A stretch of DNA of 64,000 bases from Desulfacinum infernum DSM 9756 (GTDB lineage: Bacteria; Desulfobacterota; Syntrophobacteria; Syntrophobacterales; DSM-9756). Shown piece after piece: positions 9,526-18,112 of this stretch (positions are counted from its first letter, which is position 1; each line of letters begins with the position of its first letter). The stretch is from positions 29,950-93,949 of the forward strand of contig NZ_FQVB01000018.1 in NCBI RefSeq assembly GCF_900129305.1. The letters run 5' to 3'. The position numbers and the translations under genes are program-made. The notes under the pieces are model-generated. The model ran no database searches and was not told where the DNA came from. It worked only from the letters and a program-made list of their open reading frames with translations.

Positions 9526-9972
9526 ATGGCTTTAAACAGGGAGCCGCCCACTATAGTTGTGTGGATATCCCAGCCGGAGACGCGCGACCATGTGCTCGGG
9601 GTCCTGGCTCGCAATGAGTATCGGGCGCGGGCCGTGGAATCGGAAGCGGACCTCTTGCAGGAGCTTTCACCGGCCAGGCGCGGGATCGTGTTTCTGGACA
9701 GCGGGATCATCCAACACTACGGACCCACGCTCTACAGCCGGATTCGGCGGGCGTGTGCGGGCTGCCGCATGATTTTGCTCTGCAGCCGCGAAAGCCGCAC
9801 GCTCATCCGGGAAGCCATGGAGGCGGGCGTCTACGGGTGTGTGGTGGAACCCTACGCGCCGTGGGAGATGGAAACCATGGTGCGTCACATCCTGGCGGAC
9901 TTTCCCGAAGATGCGGCTAGGCCCACCGATTCGAACCGGCCGGAAAAGGAGGACGCCGGACGCCCCTCCTGA
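9526..9972 (+). CDS. degenerate response-regulator receiver protein
   Basis: 148 residues with a CheY-like alternation of strands and helices. A possible phosphoacceptor is D58 in IVFLDSG. The N-terminal acidic pair is missing (TIVVWISQ), and the conserved lysine after strand 5 is replaced (VVEPYAPWE instead of a KP motif), so phosphorylation is doubtful. A Pro/Asp/Glu-rich tail follows the domain. There is no output domain. The start at 9526 has a weak ribosome-binding site. It follows the MBL/TPR gene by 56 bases and may be co-transcribed. Confidence 0.65.
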   Translation: MALNREPPTIVVWISQPETRDHVLGVLARNEYRARAVESEADLLQELSPARRGIVFLDSGIIQHYGPTLYSRIRRACAGCRMILLCSRESRTLIREAMEAGVYGCVVEPYAPWEMETMVRHILADFPEDAARPTDSNRPEKEDAGRPS

Positions 9973-10063
9973 CCTATTCCCCTCCTTGCAAAAAAGAACC
10001 CGCCGTAACTGAAGCGCTACGCCTGTCGGATCAACGAATCTGTCTTGGAGTCCCGGATGGCTA

Positions 10064-10280
10064 GGAGCTTGTCCGACAATGGCTCTCCGGCTCGAGATGC
10101 CGGAGATTTGGGTTGCCTTCGTAGCCGCGGGGCTTCAGCACCGCGGAAAGGGGACATCGTAACCCCATGAAGTCATAGGGAATACCCGAAGGTCTGCCCG
10201 AAGTTCGAGGATTGCTCCGCAGCCCTAAAGGGCTGCGCTACGAAAAAAGCGGTCATGCCCGGAGTTCTCAGACGGGCTCC
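10064..10280 (+). repeat. MITE-like element, copy A (217 bp)
   Basis: Ends are GGAGCTTGTCCGACAAT (10064-10080) and GTTCTCAGACGGGCTCC (10264-10280), inverted repeats matching at 13 of 17 positions. Inside are two hairpins: one around 10124-10146 and one from CCGCAGCCC to GGGCTGCG near 10218-10238. The same layout appears at 54450-54667 in reverse and, lacking its left end, at 32409-32567. There is no coding capacity. It therefore looks like a non-autonomous mobile element or large REP/BIME unit. Confidence 0.75.
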
Positions 10281-10387
10281 AGGGATGGTGATACGGGGGA
10301 TAGGAGCGAAAGATCCTTCGCTCCTATTCAGTGTTCGCCCGTCATCGTCCATGAAGCGGTGATCCGGGTCTTACAGCAAATTATAGG

Positions 10388-10411
10388 CTCCCGCTTGCGC
10401 GGGAGTGACGG
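10388..10411. repeat. short hairpin repeat (CTCCCGC type)
   Basis: CTCCCGC-TTGC-GCGGGAG followed by TGACGG. The same core occurs at the right end of the elements at 12728-12822 and, as its complement, at the left end of 31315-31386, so this is a half-copy of that family. Confidence 0.6.
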
Positions 10412-10563
10412 TTTCGGGAGTTGTTGGAGAGCCTCCGCGGGAATTTCAGTGGGCAATGCGGAGGAATCGACACCGATGGCTTCGTCCTCTTGGGCGGGAA
10501 CTCTCCCCCTTTTCAAAGGTGCACGGGGGAACGCCGTTGGCTGCAGCGGGGAGACCCACGACT

Positions 10564-10594
10564 AAAAGGGGCGGTTGGGGAACCGCCCCTTTTT
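10564..10594 (-). terminator. rho-independent terminator of the AOR gene
   Basis: AAAAGGGGCGGTT pairs with AACCGCCCCTTTT around GGGG. Read on the minus strand it is a 13-bp hairpin ending in TTTT, placed 8 bases after the AOR stop codon. Confidence 0.85.
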
Positions 10595-10601
10595 CGTGCG
10601 G

Positions 10602-12339
10602 CTACCAGTTGAAGACTTGATCCAGATCTTCGTCCGGAACGTCGAAGGTCACGTTGTGCGGCGGGATGGGTTCGTTCTTGAAGTAGTCCGGCAGGCGATC
10701 GTGCTTGGACGTGAAGCCGGCCTTCAGGTTGAATTCCCGTTCCATGGCCAGTACCTTCTTGCCCAGCTCGGTCACATCATCCGCCGTCATGTTCAGACCG
10801 TAGAAGGCGTTGATCATGTCGATCAAAGCCTGGAAGGTTTCGGGCTGGTCCATGATGGCGAAGGCGATGAACAGGCACATGCCCGTGGAATCGATGGCCG
10901 CCGTGGCGATCTGAAGGTTCCGGGAAAGCTCCACCTGGCCTTGCGGGGAGAGGGGATCCACGTCGCCGCCCACCTTCAGGATGTTGGTGGCGACGGCGTA
11001 ACCCGCCGTGTGGTCGGCCCCCATGGTGCTGGTGGCGTAGGTGACGCCGATGCCCTTGACGGCCCGGGGATCGTAGGCGGGCATGGCCTGGCCCTTGACC
11101 ACCGGCACGCGTTCCACGCCGAAGACCTTGCCGGTGACCGCCGCGCCGCTTCCCAGGATGCGTCCCAGGGGCGTGCCCTTGCCCACTTCTTTCACCAGCT
11201 CGATGGCCGCCTGGGCGTCTCCGAACTTGGCCAGTCCGGCGTCCATGGCCACGGCGATGGTGGCGCCCATTTCGATGGTGTCCAGCCCGATGTCGTCATC
11301 CAGAAAGTCCAGCTGGGCGATGGCGTCCAGATCGTCGATGCCGCAGTTGCCGCCGTGGGCCCAGACGGTCTCGTATTCGGGCTGCTTGGTCACGTAGTTG
11401 CCGTCCTTGTCCACGTAGACGCCCGAGCAGCGGATGACGCAGCCTCGGTGGCAGCCGTGGGTGGGGTTGCCGCCCCGGGCCTTTTCCGTTTCCGCCTGGG
11501 TCTCGCCGCTGATCTTGGCGGCTCCGGCGAAACGGCCTTCCTTGAAGTTGAAGGTGGGGTAGGCGCCGGCTTCGTTGATCACGTTGGTGAGGACGTTGGT
11601 CCCGTAGGCGGGGAGTCCTTCGCCCGTCACCGGGTGTTTGCGAAGCCCTTCCACGAAGCGCTTGTTGGCGTCCTTGAAGGCTTCCGGGTCCTTGGGCGAG
11701 CGCATCTTCATGCCCGTATCGTCCAGGACGATGAGCTTCACGCCCTTGGATCCCATGACGGCTCCCACGCCCCCGCGGCCCGCGTGGCGCGTGGGCCGAA
11801 GTTCCGGATCCGTGCAGGCGATGGAGGCGGCGCCCAGCTTCATCTCGCCCGCCTGGCCGATGGAGATGCAGGCGATCTTGTCACCGAACTCTTCCTTGGC
11901 CTTTTCCACCGTCTTGTAGTTGCCCAGCCCCTTGAGGTCGTTGGCGGGAAGGACCTTTACGCCGTCCTTGTTGATGAAGACCTTGTAGAGCGTGTCATCC
12001 TTGGGTTTGCCTTCCAACACGATGGCCGCATAGCCCAATCGTCCCAGGACCTGCGCCGCCTGACCGCCCGCGTTGGCTTCCTTGATGCCGCCGGTGAGGG
12101 GGCTCTTGCAGCCCACGGAAATGCGGCCGCTCATGGCACCGGCGCTCCCGCTCAGGAGTCCCGGGGCGATCACCAGCTTGTTCTGGGCGCTCAGGGGATG
12201 ACAGGTGGGCGGCACCTCCTTGGACACGATGGCCGACGTGAGGGCACGCCCCCCCCAGCCCCGCATAGTCTCCAACAGGTTCCACCGAAACCTTGGGGCC
12301 TCCCTCGGCTCCCATGTCGATACGCAAGATCTTGTCCAT
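10602..12339 (-). pseudogene. aor: aldehyde:ferredoxin oxidoreductase, interrupted by a frameshift
   Basis: Tungsten/molybdopterin enzyme oxidising aldehydes to acids with ferredoxin reduction. ATG 12339 has AGGAGGATGCC in front and encodes MDKILRIDMGAEGGPKV, the usual AOR N-terminus, but this frame breaks at a run of eight G (C8 on the + strand, 12249-12256). Deleting one G joins YAGLGG to RALTSAIVSKEV and restores one protein of 578 residues. The remainder has family hallmarks: GGRALTS, the cluster ligands CHRGCVIRC, ATSTMGADHTAGYA, and the late Cys in DSTGMCLF. The break may be a sequencing error, a real mutation or slipped-strand variation. It lies beside two iron alcohol dehydrogenases, so an alcohol-aldehyde-acid route is likely. 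Confidence 0.85.
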
Positions 12340-12533
12340 GGCATCCTCCTTTAAGGTAAGGGACATGATGAAAGGGTCCGGAACCACTTGCCGTCTCAAA
12401 GACTCATCGCCGGGACCGTGGCAGGGCCCGATACATGAACATCAAACGCTGCGCGGTACCAGAAGCCGGACTTTCCGCGCATTGTCTGTAGGATCGCCCG
12501 AAGGCACTGATACTATGTAACGATTTTCGGATA

Positions 12534-12550
12534 CGCTGTAAATCTGCCAA
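12534..12550 (-). promoter_or_regulatory. possible sigma-54 promoter for the AOR gene
   Basis: On the minus strand TTGGCAGATTTACAGCG contains GG and GC separated by exactly 10 bases, with TTGGCA as the -24 box. The -12 half is weak (ACAGC). It would give a leader of about 185 bases to ATG 12339. The neighbouring NtrC-type regulator makes it plausible. Confidence 0.4.
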
Positions 12551-12624
12551 AAAAGGCATAACGCCCTCTTCCCGTCGGCTTTTTGTCCCGACGAGAACAC
12601 AAGAAGAAGCATAAGGGAAAGAAG

Positions 12625-12654
12625 ATCCCCGATTCCCAAGCGGGAATCGGGGAT
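12625..12654. repeat. 13-bp perfect hairpin
   Basis: ATCCCCGATTCCC and GGGAATCGGGGAT pair perfectly around AAGC. There is no T-run on either side that would make a clear terminator. Its role is unknown. Confidence 0.55.
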
Positions 12655-12727
12655 GCGGACCCCGCCAATCTGAAAGTCCAAAGGTGCCTGTCCGACAATG
12701 ACTGATTTGCACCGGTTAACGGCCATT

Positions 12728-12822
12728 CGTCATCCCTGCGAAGCTTGTCCCCGGCCTGAACGGGGAGCGGGGATCCAAAATGTTCAGAACGTTATGGACA
12801 CCCGCTTGCGCGGGAGTGACGG
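12728..12822. repeat. CGTCA-ended palindromic repeat
   Basis: Starts CGTCATCCCTGCG and ends CGGGAGTGACGG, so the ends are inverted. The right half contains CCCGCTTGCGCGGGAG. The same design occurs at 31315-31386 (CGTCACTCCCGCGG to GGGGATGACGG). This is a REP-type intergenic repeat. Confidence 0.6.
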
Positions 12823-12886
12823 TTGGAGGAGTTGTCAGACAGGCCCAAGAGCGCACGTGCGTTGCGCGCAGATTCAGACAGCAAAC

Positions 12887-14053
12887 TTACAAGGCATTCT
12901 TGTAAATTTGAATCACATCCTCCAAAGTGGGGCACCTGGGGTTGGTCAAGCCGCAAGCATCCTTTTGGGCGTTTTCCGCCATGGTGGGAATGTCCTCTTC
13001 CTTGACCCCCAGTTCGCTCAGCCCGCGAGGAATCCCCACATCTTGAGATAGGACCGTAATGGCCTCCAGGGCCTTTTCGGCTGCGGAGCGCGTGGACAGT
13101 CCGGTGACGTTTTCCCCCATGGCGACAGCTATGTCGACAAACCGGTCCATCTTGGCGATCAGGTTGAACCGCTGCACGTGGGGCAACAAGATGGCGTTGC
13201 AAACGCCGTGGGGCAGATCGTAGAAGCCGCCCAATTGATGGGCCATGGCATGCACATGGCCCAGGCTCGCGTTGTTAAAGGCCATGCCGGCCAGGTATTC
13301 CGCATAAGCCATCTTGTCTCGCGCTTCCACATCGGATCCGTTGGCTACCGCGGCTCGAAGATTGTCTGCGATCAACTCAATGGCCTTGAGGGCGCAGGCG
13401 TCGGTGACGGGAGTGGCGATGGTGGACACATACGCTTCCACCGCGTGAGTGAGGGCATCCATGCCGGTGGCGGCTGTGAGAGCTGGAGGCATGCCCATCA
13501 TGAGCAGCGGGTCGTTGATGGCCACATTGGGGGTGACCCTCCAGTCCACGATGGCCATTTTGACCTTCGTGTCCGTGTTGGTGATGATGCAAAAGCGGGT
13601 CATTTCGCTGGCCGTTCCCGCTGTGGTGTTCACTGCAATGAAGGGCGGCATGGGTTTGCTCGATTTGTCGATGCCTTCATAATCCCGAATGTGCCCGCCG
13701 TTGGTGGCGACGATGCCGATTCCTTTGGCGCAATCGTGGGCGCTTCCGCCTCCCAGTGAGATAATCAGGTCGCAGCCGTTTTCCTGAAAAATCTTGAGCC
13801 CGTCGTGGACGTTGACGTCGGTGGGGTTGGGCACCGTCTCGTCAAAAACCACCACATCCAGCCCCGTGTCTTTCTTGATGATCTGAGTGATCTCATCGGC
13901 GATGCCTGCTGAAACGATTCCTTGGTCTGTACACAGAAAGGGCTTCTTTCCGCCCAACACCTTGATCTGATTGCCGATTTCCTTGTGAGCTCCAATGCCC
14001 ATCAGAGTGACCGTGGGAATGTAGAATCCGTAAACCTGTTCTTTGACCGCCAT
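12887..14053 (-). CDS. iron-containing (group III) alcohol dehydrogenase
   Basis: 388-residue NAD(P)-dependent alcohol dehydrogenase that interconverts primary alcohols and aldehydes. The NAD site is SLGGGSAHDCAKG, and the iron ligands are in GMDALTHAVEAY (Asp, His), HAMAHQLGG and LPHGVCNAILLP (His, His), all intact. The length is normal. ATG 14053 has GGGAGGT about 7 bases ahead and gives the family-typical N-terminus MAVKEQVYGFYIP; an earlier ATG would add 31 unrelated residues. A strong -24/-12 promoter lies 77 bases upstream. With the AOR gene downstream it forms an alcohol-to-acid pathway feeding electrons to NADH and ferredoxin. Confidence 0.93.
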   Translation of the reverse strand: MAVKEQVYGFYIPTVTLMGIGAHKEIGNQIKVLGGKKPFLCTDQGIVSAGIADEITQIIKKDTGLDVVVFDETVPNPTDVNVHDGLKIFQENGCDLIISLGGGSAHDCAKGIGIVATNGGHIRDYEGIDKSSKPMPPFIAVNTTAGTASEMTRFCIITNTDTKVKMAIVDWRVTPNVAINDPLLMMGMPPALTAATGMDALTHAVEAYVSTIATPVTDACALKAIELIADNLRAAVANGSDVEARDKMAYAEYLAGMAFNNASLGHVHAMAHQLGGFYDLPHGVCNAILLPHVQRFNLIAKMDRFVDIAVAMGENVTGLSTRSAAEKALEAITVLSQDVGIPRGLSELGVKEEDIPTMAENAQKDACGLTNPRCPTLEDVIQIYKNAL

Positions 14054-14436
14054 GATCTGTACCTCCCTGCAACATCTTTCAAACACCTGGGACGCGCACC
14101 TTCCCTGTGAAGGGCGCGCTGGCAGGGAGATCAAGATCAGTGCCAAGCGAATAAAACCATTTGAAACAAGTGGTTACGTGATCAGGTCCGGAAAGGCCGT
14201 CCCCGTGCCTGGTCAGCATGACACAGGGAATGGGCTCCCGTCCCTTATGGAACTTCGCACCGTGCTCCTGCCCCTTCCCCCATGTCCCGGCGGAAAAGAC
14301 GGTCCTATCGGCCTTGAGCAAGGGGGCCTCAGCGTCGCATGAGATTTATCGACGCAGATTCTCGGGCTGTATCCTTTTGTCCGGCGATCTCCGCGGGGTG
14401 TGCCAGAAAGTCACACGGGGTCTTGTCCCAGCAGGA
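14054..14436. other. regulatory intergenic region upstream of the iron ADH
   Basis: About 380 bases between the NtrC-type regulator and the alcohol dehydrogenase, both on the minus strand. It holds the -24/-12 promoter at 14130-14146. The upstream part has room for enhancer sites; GTGTG (14398-14402) and CACAC (14412-14416) form one imperfect inverted repeat that could be such a site. No gene is visible. Confidence 0.55.
14130..14146 (-). promoter_or_regulatory. sigma-54 (-24/-12) promoter of the iron ADH gene
   Basis: The minus strand reads TTGGCACTGATCTTGAT: a perfect -24 box TTGGCAC and a -12 box TTGAT, with GG and GA 10 bases apart. Transcription would start near 14119, about 65 bases before ATG 14053. 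The NtrC-family regulator gene is immediately upstream. Confidence 0.7.
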
Positions 14437-15780
14437 TCAGTCTTCCAGCTTGTACTCTTTGATTTTTCGATAGAGGGTGCGGCGGCTGATCCCCAGGGCT
14501 CGGGCCGTTTCCGCCTTGTTTCCACCGAAAAGGGCCAGAATCTTTTGAATATGAAGACGTTCCATGTCCTGAAGGGAAAGGCATTGGAAGGGATGGGCGC
14601 CGGCGGGGTGCAGGTCGCCTGTCAGTTCCCGGGGGAGGCTGTTGGGCAGGATGAGTCGGTTTTCGCTCAGAATGACGCATCGCTCCAGAACATTCCTCAG
14701 TTCCCGCACATTCCCCGGCCAGTGGTAGGCCATGAGATGGGCCAACGTCTCGTCCGCAACCCGGTAGGGTGTCCTCGGCCCGCTGAGAAGGCCCAGGAGA
14801 TGCTCCACAAGCAGAGGGATGTCCTCTCGCCGGTCCCGCAATGGAGGCAGGTGAATGTGGAAAATGTTCAGCCGATGATAAAGCGCTTCATGGAACCGCC
14901 CGGCATCCACTTCGGCCTTGAGGTCCCGATGGGTGGCGAAAAGGAATCGTACGTCCACGCGGCGTTCCTGCTGTTCCCCGACGCGCCGGTACCTCTTGGT
15001 CTCCAGTAGCCGAAGCAAAGCCCCTTGCAAGTCCAACGGCATATCGCCGATTTCGTCCAGAAAGAGCGTTCCCCCATCGGCCAGAGCGACCAGCCCGTCA
15101 CGCGTTTCCACGGCACCGGTGAAGGCCCCCTTGGCGTAGCCGAAAAGCTCGCTTCGAAGCAGATCTTTTTGGAGTGCCGCGCAGTTCTTGACCACGAAGG
15201 GACGATCGCAGCGGCGACTGAGAGCGTGGATGGTGCGGGCCACCACGTCTTTTCCCGTGCCGGATTCACCTGTAATGAGCACGGACGTGTCATGGGGGGC
15301 GACTTTTTCGGCGAGCCGGGCCACCTGACGCATGGCGGCCGATCGGCCCACGAGACGCGGGGCTTCCGTTTCCCTACGCCCTTGCTGCAGGCGGCGGTTC
15401 TCTCTTTTGAGACATACCCTCTCAAAGGCCTTGTCCAAGACCACTTCCAGCCGTTCCAGCTCGAAGGGCTTGGTAATGTAGTCATAGGCTCCCAGCTTCA
15501 CGGCCTTGAGAGCACTCTCAATAGTGCCGTATCCTGTGATCAGGATGACTTCCACGTCCGGGAGTGTTTGTCGAAAGGTGCTCAAAAGGTCCAATCCGTC
15601 GCCGTCGGGGAGTCGGATGTCGGCGACGATCACATCGAAGGTTTCCTCTCGCACCAGCTTCTTGGCTGCAGCCACGCTATCGGCTGTCAGAACGGTGCGG
15701 TGAGGAGCGGCCAATTCCCGCTCCGCCAGCTTTCGGATCGATACCTCATCGTCAATGACCAATACGCGCATGGGCTTCAT
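14437..15780 (-). CDS. sigma-54-dependent response regulator (NtrC family)
   Basis: 447 residues: receiver (residues 1-120; acidic pair D10 D11, phosphoacceptor D54 in VADIRLPDG, conserved KP in YDYITKPFE), AAA+ sigma-54 activation domain (Walker A GESGTGKD, GAFTGA loop, LFLDEIGDM), and a C-terminal Fis-type HTH (ETARALGISRRTLYRKI). All regulatory residues are intact. ATG 15780 overlaps the kinase stop by four bases (ATGA), so kinase and regulator are translationally coupled. The gene is followed by a -24/-12 promoter and the iron ADH, its most probable target. Confidence 0.93.
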   Translation of the reverse strand: MKPMRVLVIDDEVSIRKLAERELAAPHRTVLTADSVAAAKKLVREETFDVIVADIRLPDGDGLDLLSTFRQTLPDVEVILITGYGTIESALKAVKLGAYDYITKPFELERLEVVLDKAFERVCLKRENRRLQQGRRETEAPRLVGRSAAMRQVARLAEKVAPHDTSVLITGESGTGKDVVARTIHALSRRCDRPFVVKNCAALQKDLLRSELFGYAKGAFTGAVETRDGLVALADGGTLFLDEIGDMPLDLQGALLRLLETKRYRRVGEQQERRVDVRFLFATHRDLKAEVDAGRFHEALYHRLNIFHIHLPPLRDRREDIPLLVEHLLGLLSGPRTPYRVADETLAHLMAYHWPGNVRELRNVLERCVILSENRLILPNSLPRELTGDLHPAGAHPFQCLSLQDMERLHIQKILALFGGNKAETARALGISRRTLYRKIKEYKLED

Positions 15781-16970
15781 GGCATTTTCCTGAAAACCAC
15801 CCGGAATGCGGATCCTTGGCCCGGTTCGCTTTCCACTTCCATGGAGGCCTGATGAGCCTCGGCGATGGAATAGCACATGGAAAGACCCATGCCGGTCCCC
15901 CTGCCCACGGGCTTGGTGCTGTAAAAGGGTGCGAAAATCTTGTCGAGACTTTCCGGATCGATCCCACATCCGGTGTCTCGAACTTCCAGGCATACCATCT
16001 GATCGCCGCGCACGTACGTGCGCACGAGCACGGTTCCCCCCGAATCGTGGAGAGCATCCAGGGCGTTGAGCAAGAGGTTGAGAAGGAGCTGTTTGAGTTC
16101 CGAGGGCGCGCCACGGATTGCCGGCAGATCTTCGGCAAGCTCTTGTTCGAGACGAACGTTGGGCATCTCCTTGAGGCGGTGACGGACGAGCTTCAGCGTC
16201 TCCCCGACGCACTGGTTCAGATTGAGGGCCGAAAGGGTCCCGGAATACGGCCGACTGAAGCTGAGCAGGCCCTGGACGATTTCCCGGCAGCGTCCGCATT
16301 CCTCCACGATAATCTCCGTGTATTCCTCCAGACTGGCGCGGAAATCGTCGGGCAGCCGGTCTCGAACGTCCGGAAGGCGTTTTCGGATGGCCTGGGCGAA
16401 TCCCAGGATGGCCGTCAACGGATTGTTGATTTCGTGGGCCACTCCGGCGGCCAGCAGTCCCACGGTGGACATCTTTTCGGCGTGGTTCAGTTGAGCCTGG
16501 TACTGGCGTTCCACCGTCACGTCTCTTTTGAGCAATAAAATGTGACAGGGCCGACCTTGAGGGTCTCTCAAGGGCGAAGCCGTGATTTCGAAATGACGGG
16601 TGACGCCGGCAATGGTCACCATGTGTTCCTGCCGACACAGGCGATTGCTTTGCAAGGCGATGTGGGCCGGACACGGGGTGCATGGAGCCTCGGCGCCTCG
16701 AAAGACGTTGTGGCAGATGCGCCCGACCGGCGAACTGCCTCCGAACACGTCGTAAAAGGCGCGGTTGACCGAGGTGATTCGTCCTTCGGGGGTGATTACC
16801 GCCATAACATCCGTAATACCATCGAGAATGGCCTGGATTTGCTGGCGTCGTCGTTCCAACTCCCGGGTGGAGGCATGGAGTTGGGCGATCTTTTCCTGGG
16901 CTTCGCGGAAAAAACCCAATTTGGAGTACTCAATGCCGATCAGATCTTCAAGGGAGGGGGGAGCTTTCAT
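15777..16970 (-). CDS. PAS-domain sensor histidine kinase (NtrB-like)
   Basis: 397 residues with no membrane segments, so cytoplasmic. A coiled coil near residues 20-55 leads into a PAS domain (about 55-160), then HisKA with GVAHEINNPL (phosphoacceptor His near 179) and a HATPase with N, G1 and G2 boxes (LLLNALDAL, DTGCGIDPE, GTGMGLSM). The PAS domain carries CHNVF...APCTPCPAH...RLCRQEH, a cysteine pattern that could bind a metal or redox cofactor. ATG 16970 overlaps the stop of the upstream alcohol dehydrogenase by one base. It should phosphorylate the next gene product. Confidence 0.92.
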   Translation of the reverse strand: MKAPPSLEDLIGIEYSKLGFFREAQEKIAQLHASTRELERRRQQIQAILDGITDVMAVITPEGRITSVNRAFYDVFGGSSPVGRICHNVFRGAEAPCTPCPAHIALQSNRLCRQEHMVTIAGVTRHFEITASPLRDPQGRPCHILLLKRDVTVERQYQAQLNHAEKMSTVGLLAAGVAHEINNPLTAILGFAQAIRKRLPDVRDRLPDDFRASLEEYTEIIVEECGRCREIVQGLLSFSRPYSGTLSALNLNQCVGETLKLVRHRLKEMPNVRLEQELAEDLPAIRGAPSELKQLLLNLLLNALDALHDSGGTVLVRTYVRGDQMVCLEVRDTGCGIDPESLDKIFAPFYSTKPVGRGTGMGLSMCYSIAEAHQASMEVESEPGQGSAFRVVFRKMP

Positions 16971-18112
16971 CACCAAGCCTCTTCGCAAATGCCCAGAAGG
17001 TCCGCCCAAGTGGCGGGTCTGGGGTTGGTTAACAGACAGGCATCGTTGGCTGCCATGCGGCACAAATCCGGCAATTGGGACGGTTCCGGCACCAAATCCC
17101 GAAGTCGATGTTTCATCCCCAAAGAGGCGAAAAGGGTTTCCAGTCTGTCGATGCCCGCAAGGGCCGCCTTGCGGTCGTTTCGAAGGTCTTTGCCGGTCAA
17201 AACTCTTCCTATCTGAGCCATCTTGGGCAGCGTGGCTTCCAGATTGTACCTCATAACGCTGGGGAGCAGTACCGGATGGACCTCGCCATGAAGTACATCG
17301 AACATGCCTCCCAGGGAATGGGCCAAAGCGTGGTCCGCGCCCAGGCTGGCGTTGCTGAAGGCCATGCCTGCGGCGGTGCTGGCGATGCTCAGGGCTTCCA
17401 AGACTTCCGGGGAGGGATCCCGGGCGGCCAAGGGGAGTTGCCTGCCGATGATTTCAATGGCCTTCAAGGACTGGAGCTCCGTAAAAGGCGAAGCAATTAC
17501 GGATACGTACGATTCGACGGCATGGGCCAAAGCGTCCACGGCGGCGGCCAGAATCAGATGACGGGGTTTGGTGGCCAACACGTTGGGGTCGATGATGGAG
17601 ATGTTGGGGACCAAAGTGCGGCTGACAATGGTCATCTTGAGGTGTCGGTGGGTGTCGGTGATGATGGCGAACTGGGAGATGTCCGATCCGCTGCCTGCGG
17701 TGGAAGGAAGGAAGACCATGGGGGGGAGCGGCCGATGGACCCGATTGGCTCCCTCGTAGTCGTGAATCGTTCCGCCGTTTCCCACCACCACGGCGATGCC
17801 TTTGGCGGCGTCCATGGGGCTGCCGCCACCCAGGGCGATGATCACATCGGCCTTGTGTTCGGCGTAGAAGAGAGCCCCGTGCGCCACCTGAGTGTCGCGG
17901 GGATTGCTGACCACGTCTTCAAAATAGCACCATTCCAAGCCTTCCCGGGCCAGCACATCAAAAAGGGTCGATACCCATCCGGCCTCTCGAAGCCCCGGAT
18001 CACTGACCACCATGGGCTTTTCCGCTCCCAGGCGCTTGGCGCAGAGCCCGGCGTACTTGAGAGCGCCCCGGCCGAAGATGATTTCAGGGATGGAAAATTT
18101 GGTGATCTCCAT
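16970..18112 (-). CDS. second iron-containing alcohol dehydrogenase
   Basis: 380 residues, same family as the enzyme at 12887-14053 but only distantly similar. It has the NAD site ALGGGSPMDAAKG and metal ligands in AVDALAHAVESY, DHALAHSLGG and DVLHGEVHPVLLP, so it should be active. It overlaps the glycosyltransferase gene upstream by 29 bases and the kinase downstream by one base, which is unusual for a catabolic enzyme. This coupling suggests that its product or its redox state could be linked to signalling by the kinase, which is inference. AAAGGAA precedes ATG 18112. Confidence 0.9.
   Translation of the reverse strand: MEITKFSIPEIIFGRGALKYAGLCAKRLGAEKPMVVSDPGLREAGWVSTLFDVLAREGLEWCYFEDVVSNPRDTQVAHGALFYAEHKADVIIALGGGSPMDAAKGIAVVVGNGGTIHDYEGANRVHRPLPPMVFLPSTAGSGSDISQFAIITDTHRHLKMTIVSRTLVPNISIIDPNVLATKPRHLILAAAVDALAHAVESYVSVIASPFTELQSLKAIEIIGRQLPLAARDPSPEVLEALSIASTAAGMAFSNASLGADHALAHSLGGMFDVLHGEVHPVLLPSVMRYNLEATLPKMAQIGRVLTGKDLRNDRKAALAGIDRLETLFASLGMKHRLRDLVPEPSQLPDLCRMAANDACLLTNPRPATWADLLGICEEAW

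Larger units (their letters stand above)
9973..10601. other. gene-free region with repeats
   Basis: About 630 bases separating the convergent receiver-like and AOR genes. It contains a MITE-like element (10064-10280), a short CTCCCGC-type hairpin repeat (10388-10411) and the AOR terminator (10564-10594). I see no other coding or RNA feature. Confidence 0.7.
12340..12886. other. gene-free region upstream of the AOR gene
   Basis: About 550 bases containing a -24/-12 promoter candidate (12534-12550, minus), a 13-bp perfect hairpin (12625-12654) and a CGTCA-ended repeat (12728-12822). Short frames on either strand have no recognisable product. Confidence 0.65.

Noticed and set aside
12249..12256. 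Programmed ribosomal frameshift in AOR
   Set aside because: No stimulatory hairpin or Shine-Dalgarno-like element is placed right after the G run, and AOR genes are not known to need recoding. A simple indel is more likely.
10575..12359. Long + strand frame opposite the AOR gene
   Set aside because: No domain; composition is that of an antisense shadow, and the AOR protein is well conserved on the other strand.
12404..12726. Two minus-strand frames of about 100 codons between AOR and ADH
   Set aside because: They cover the perfect hairpin and promoter candidate, have no domain and no ribosome-binding site.
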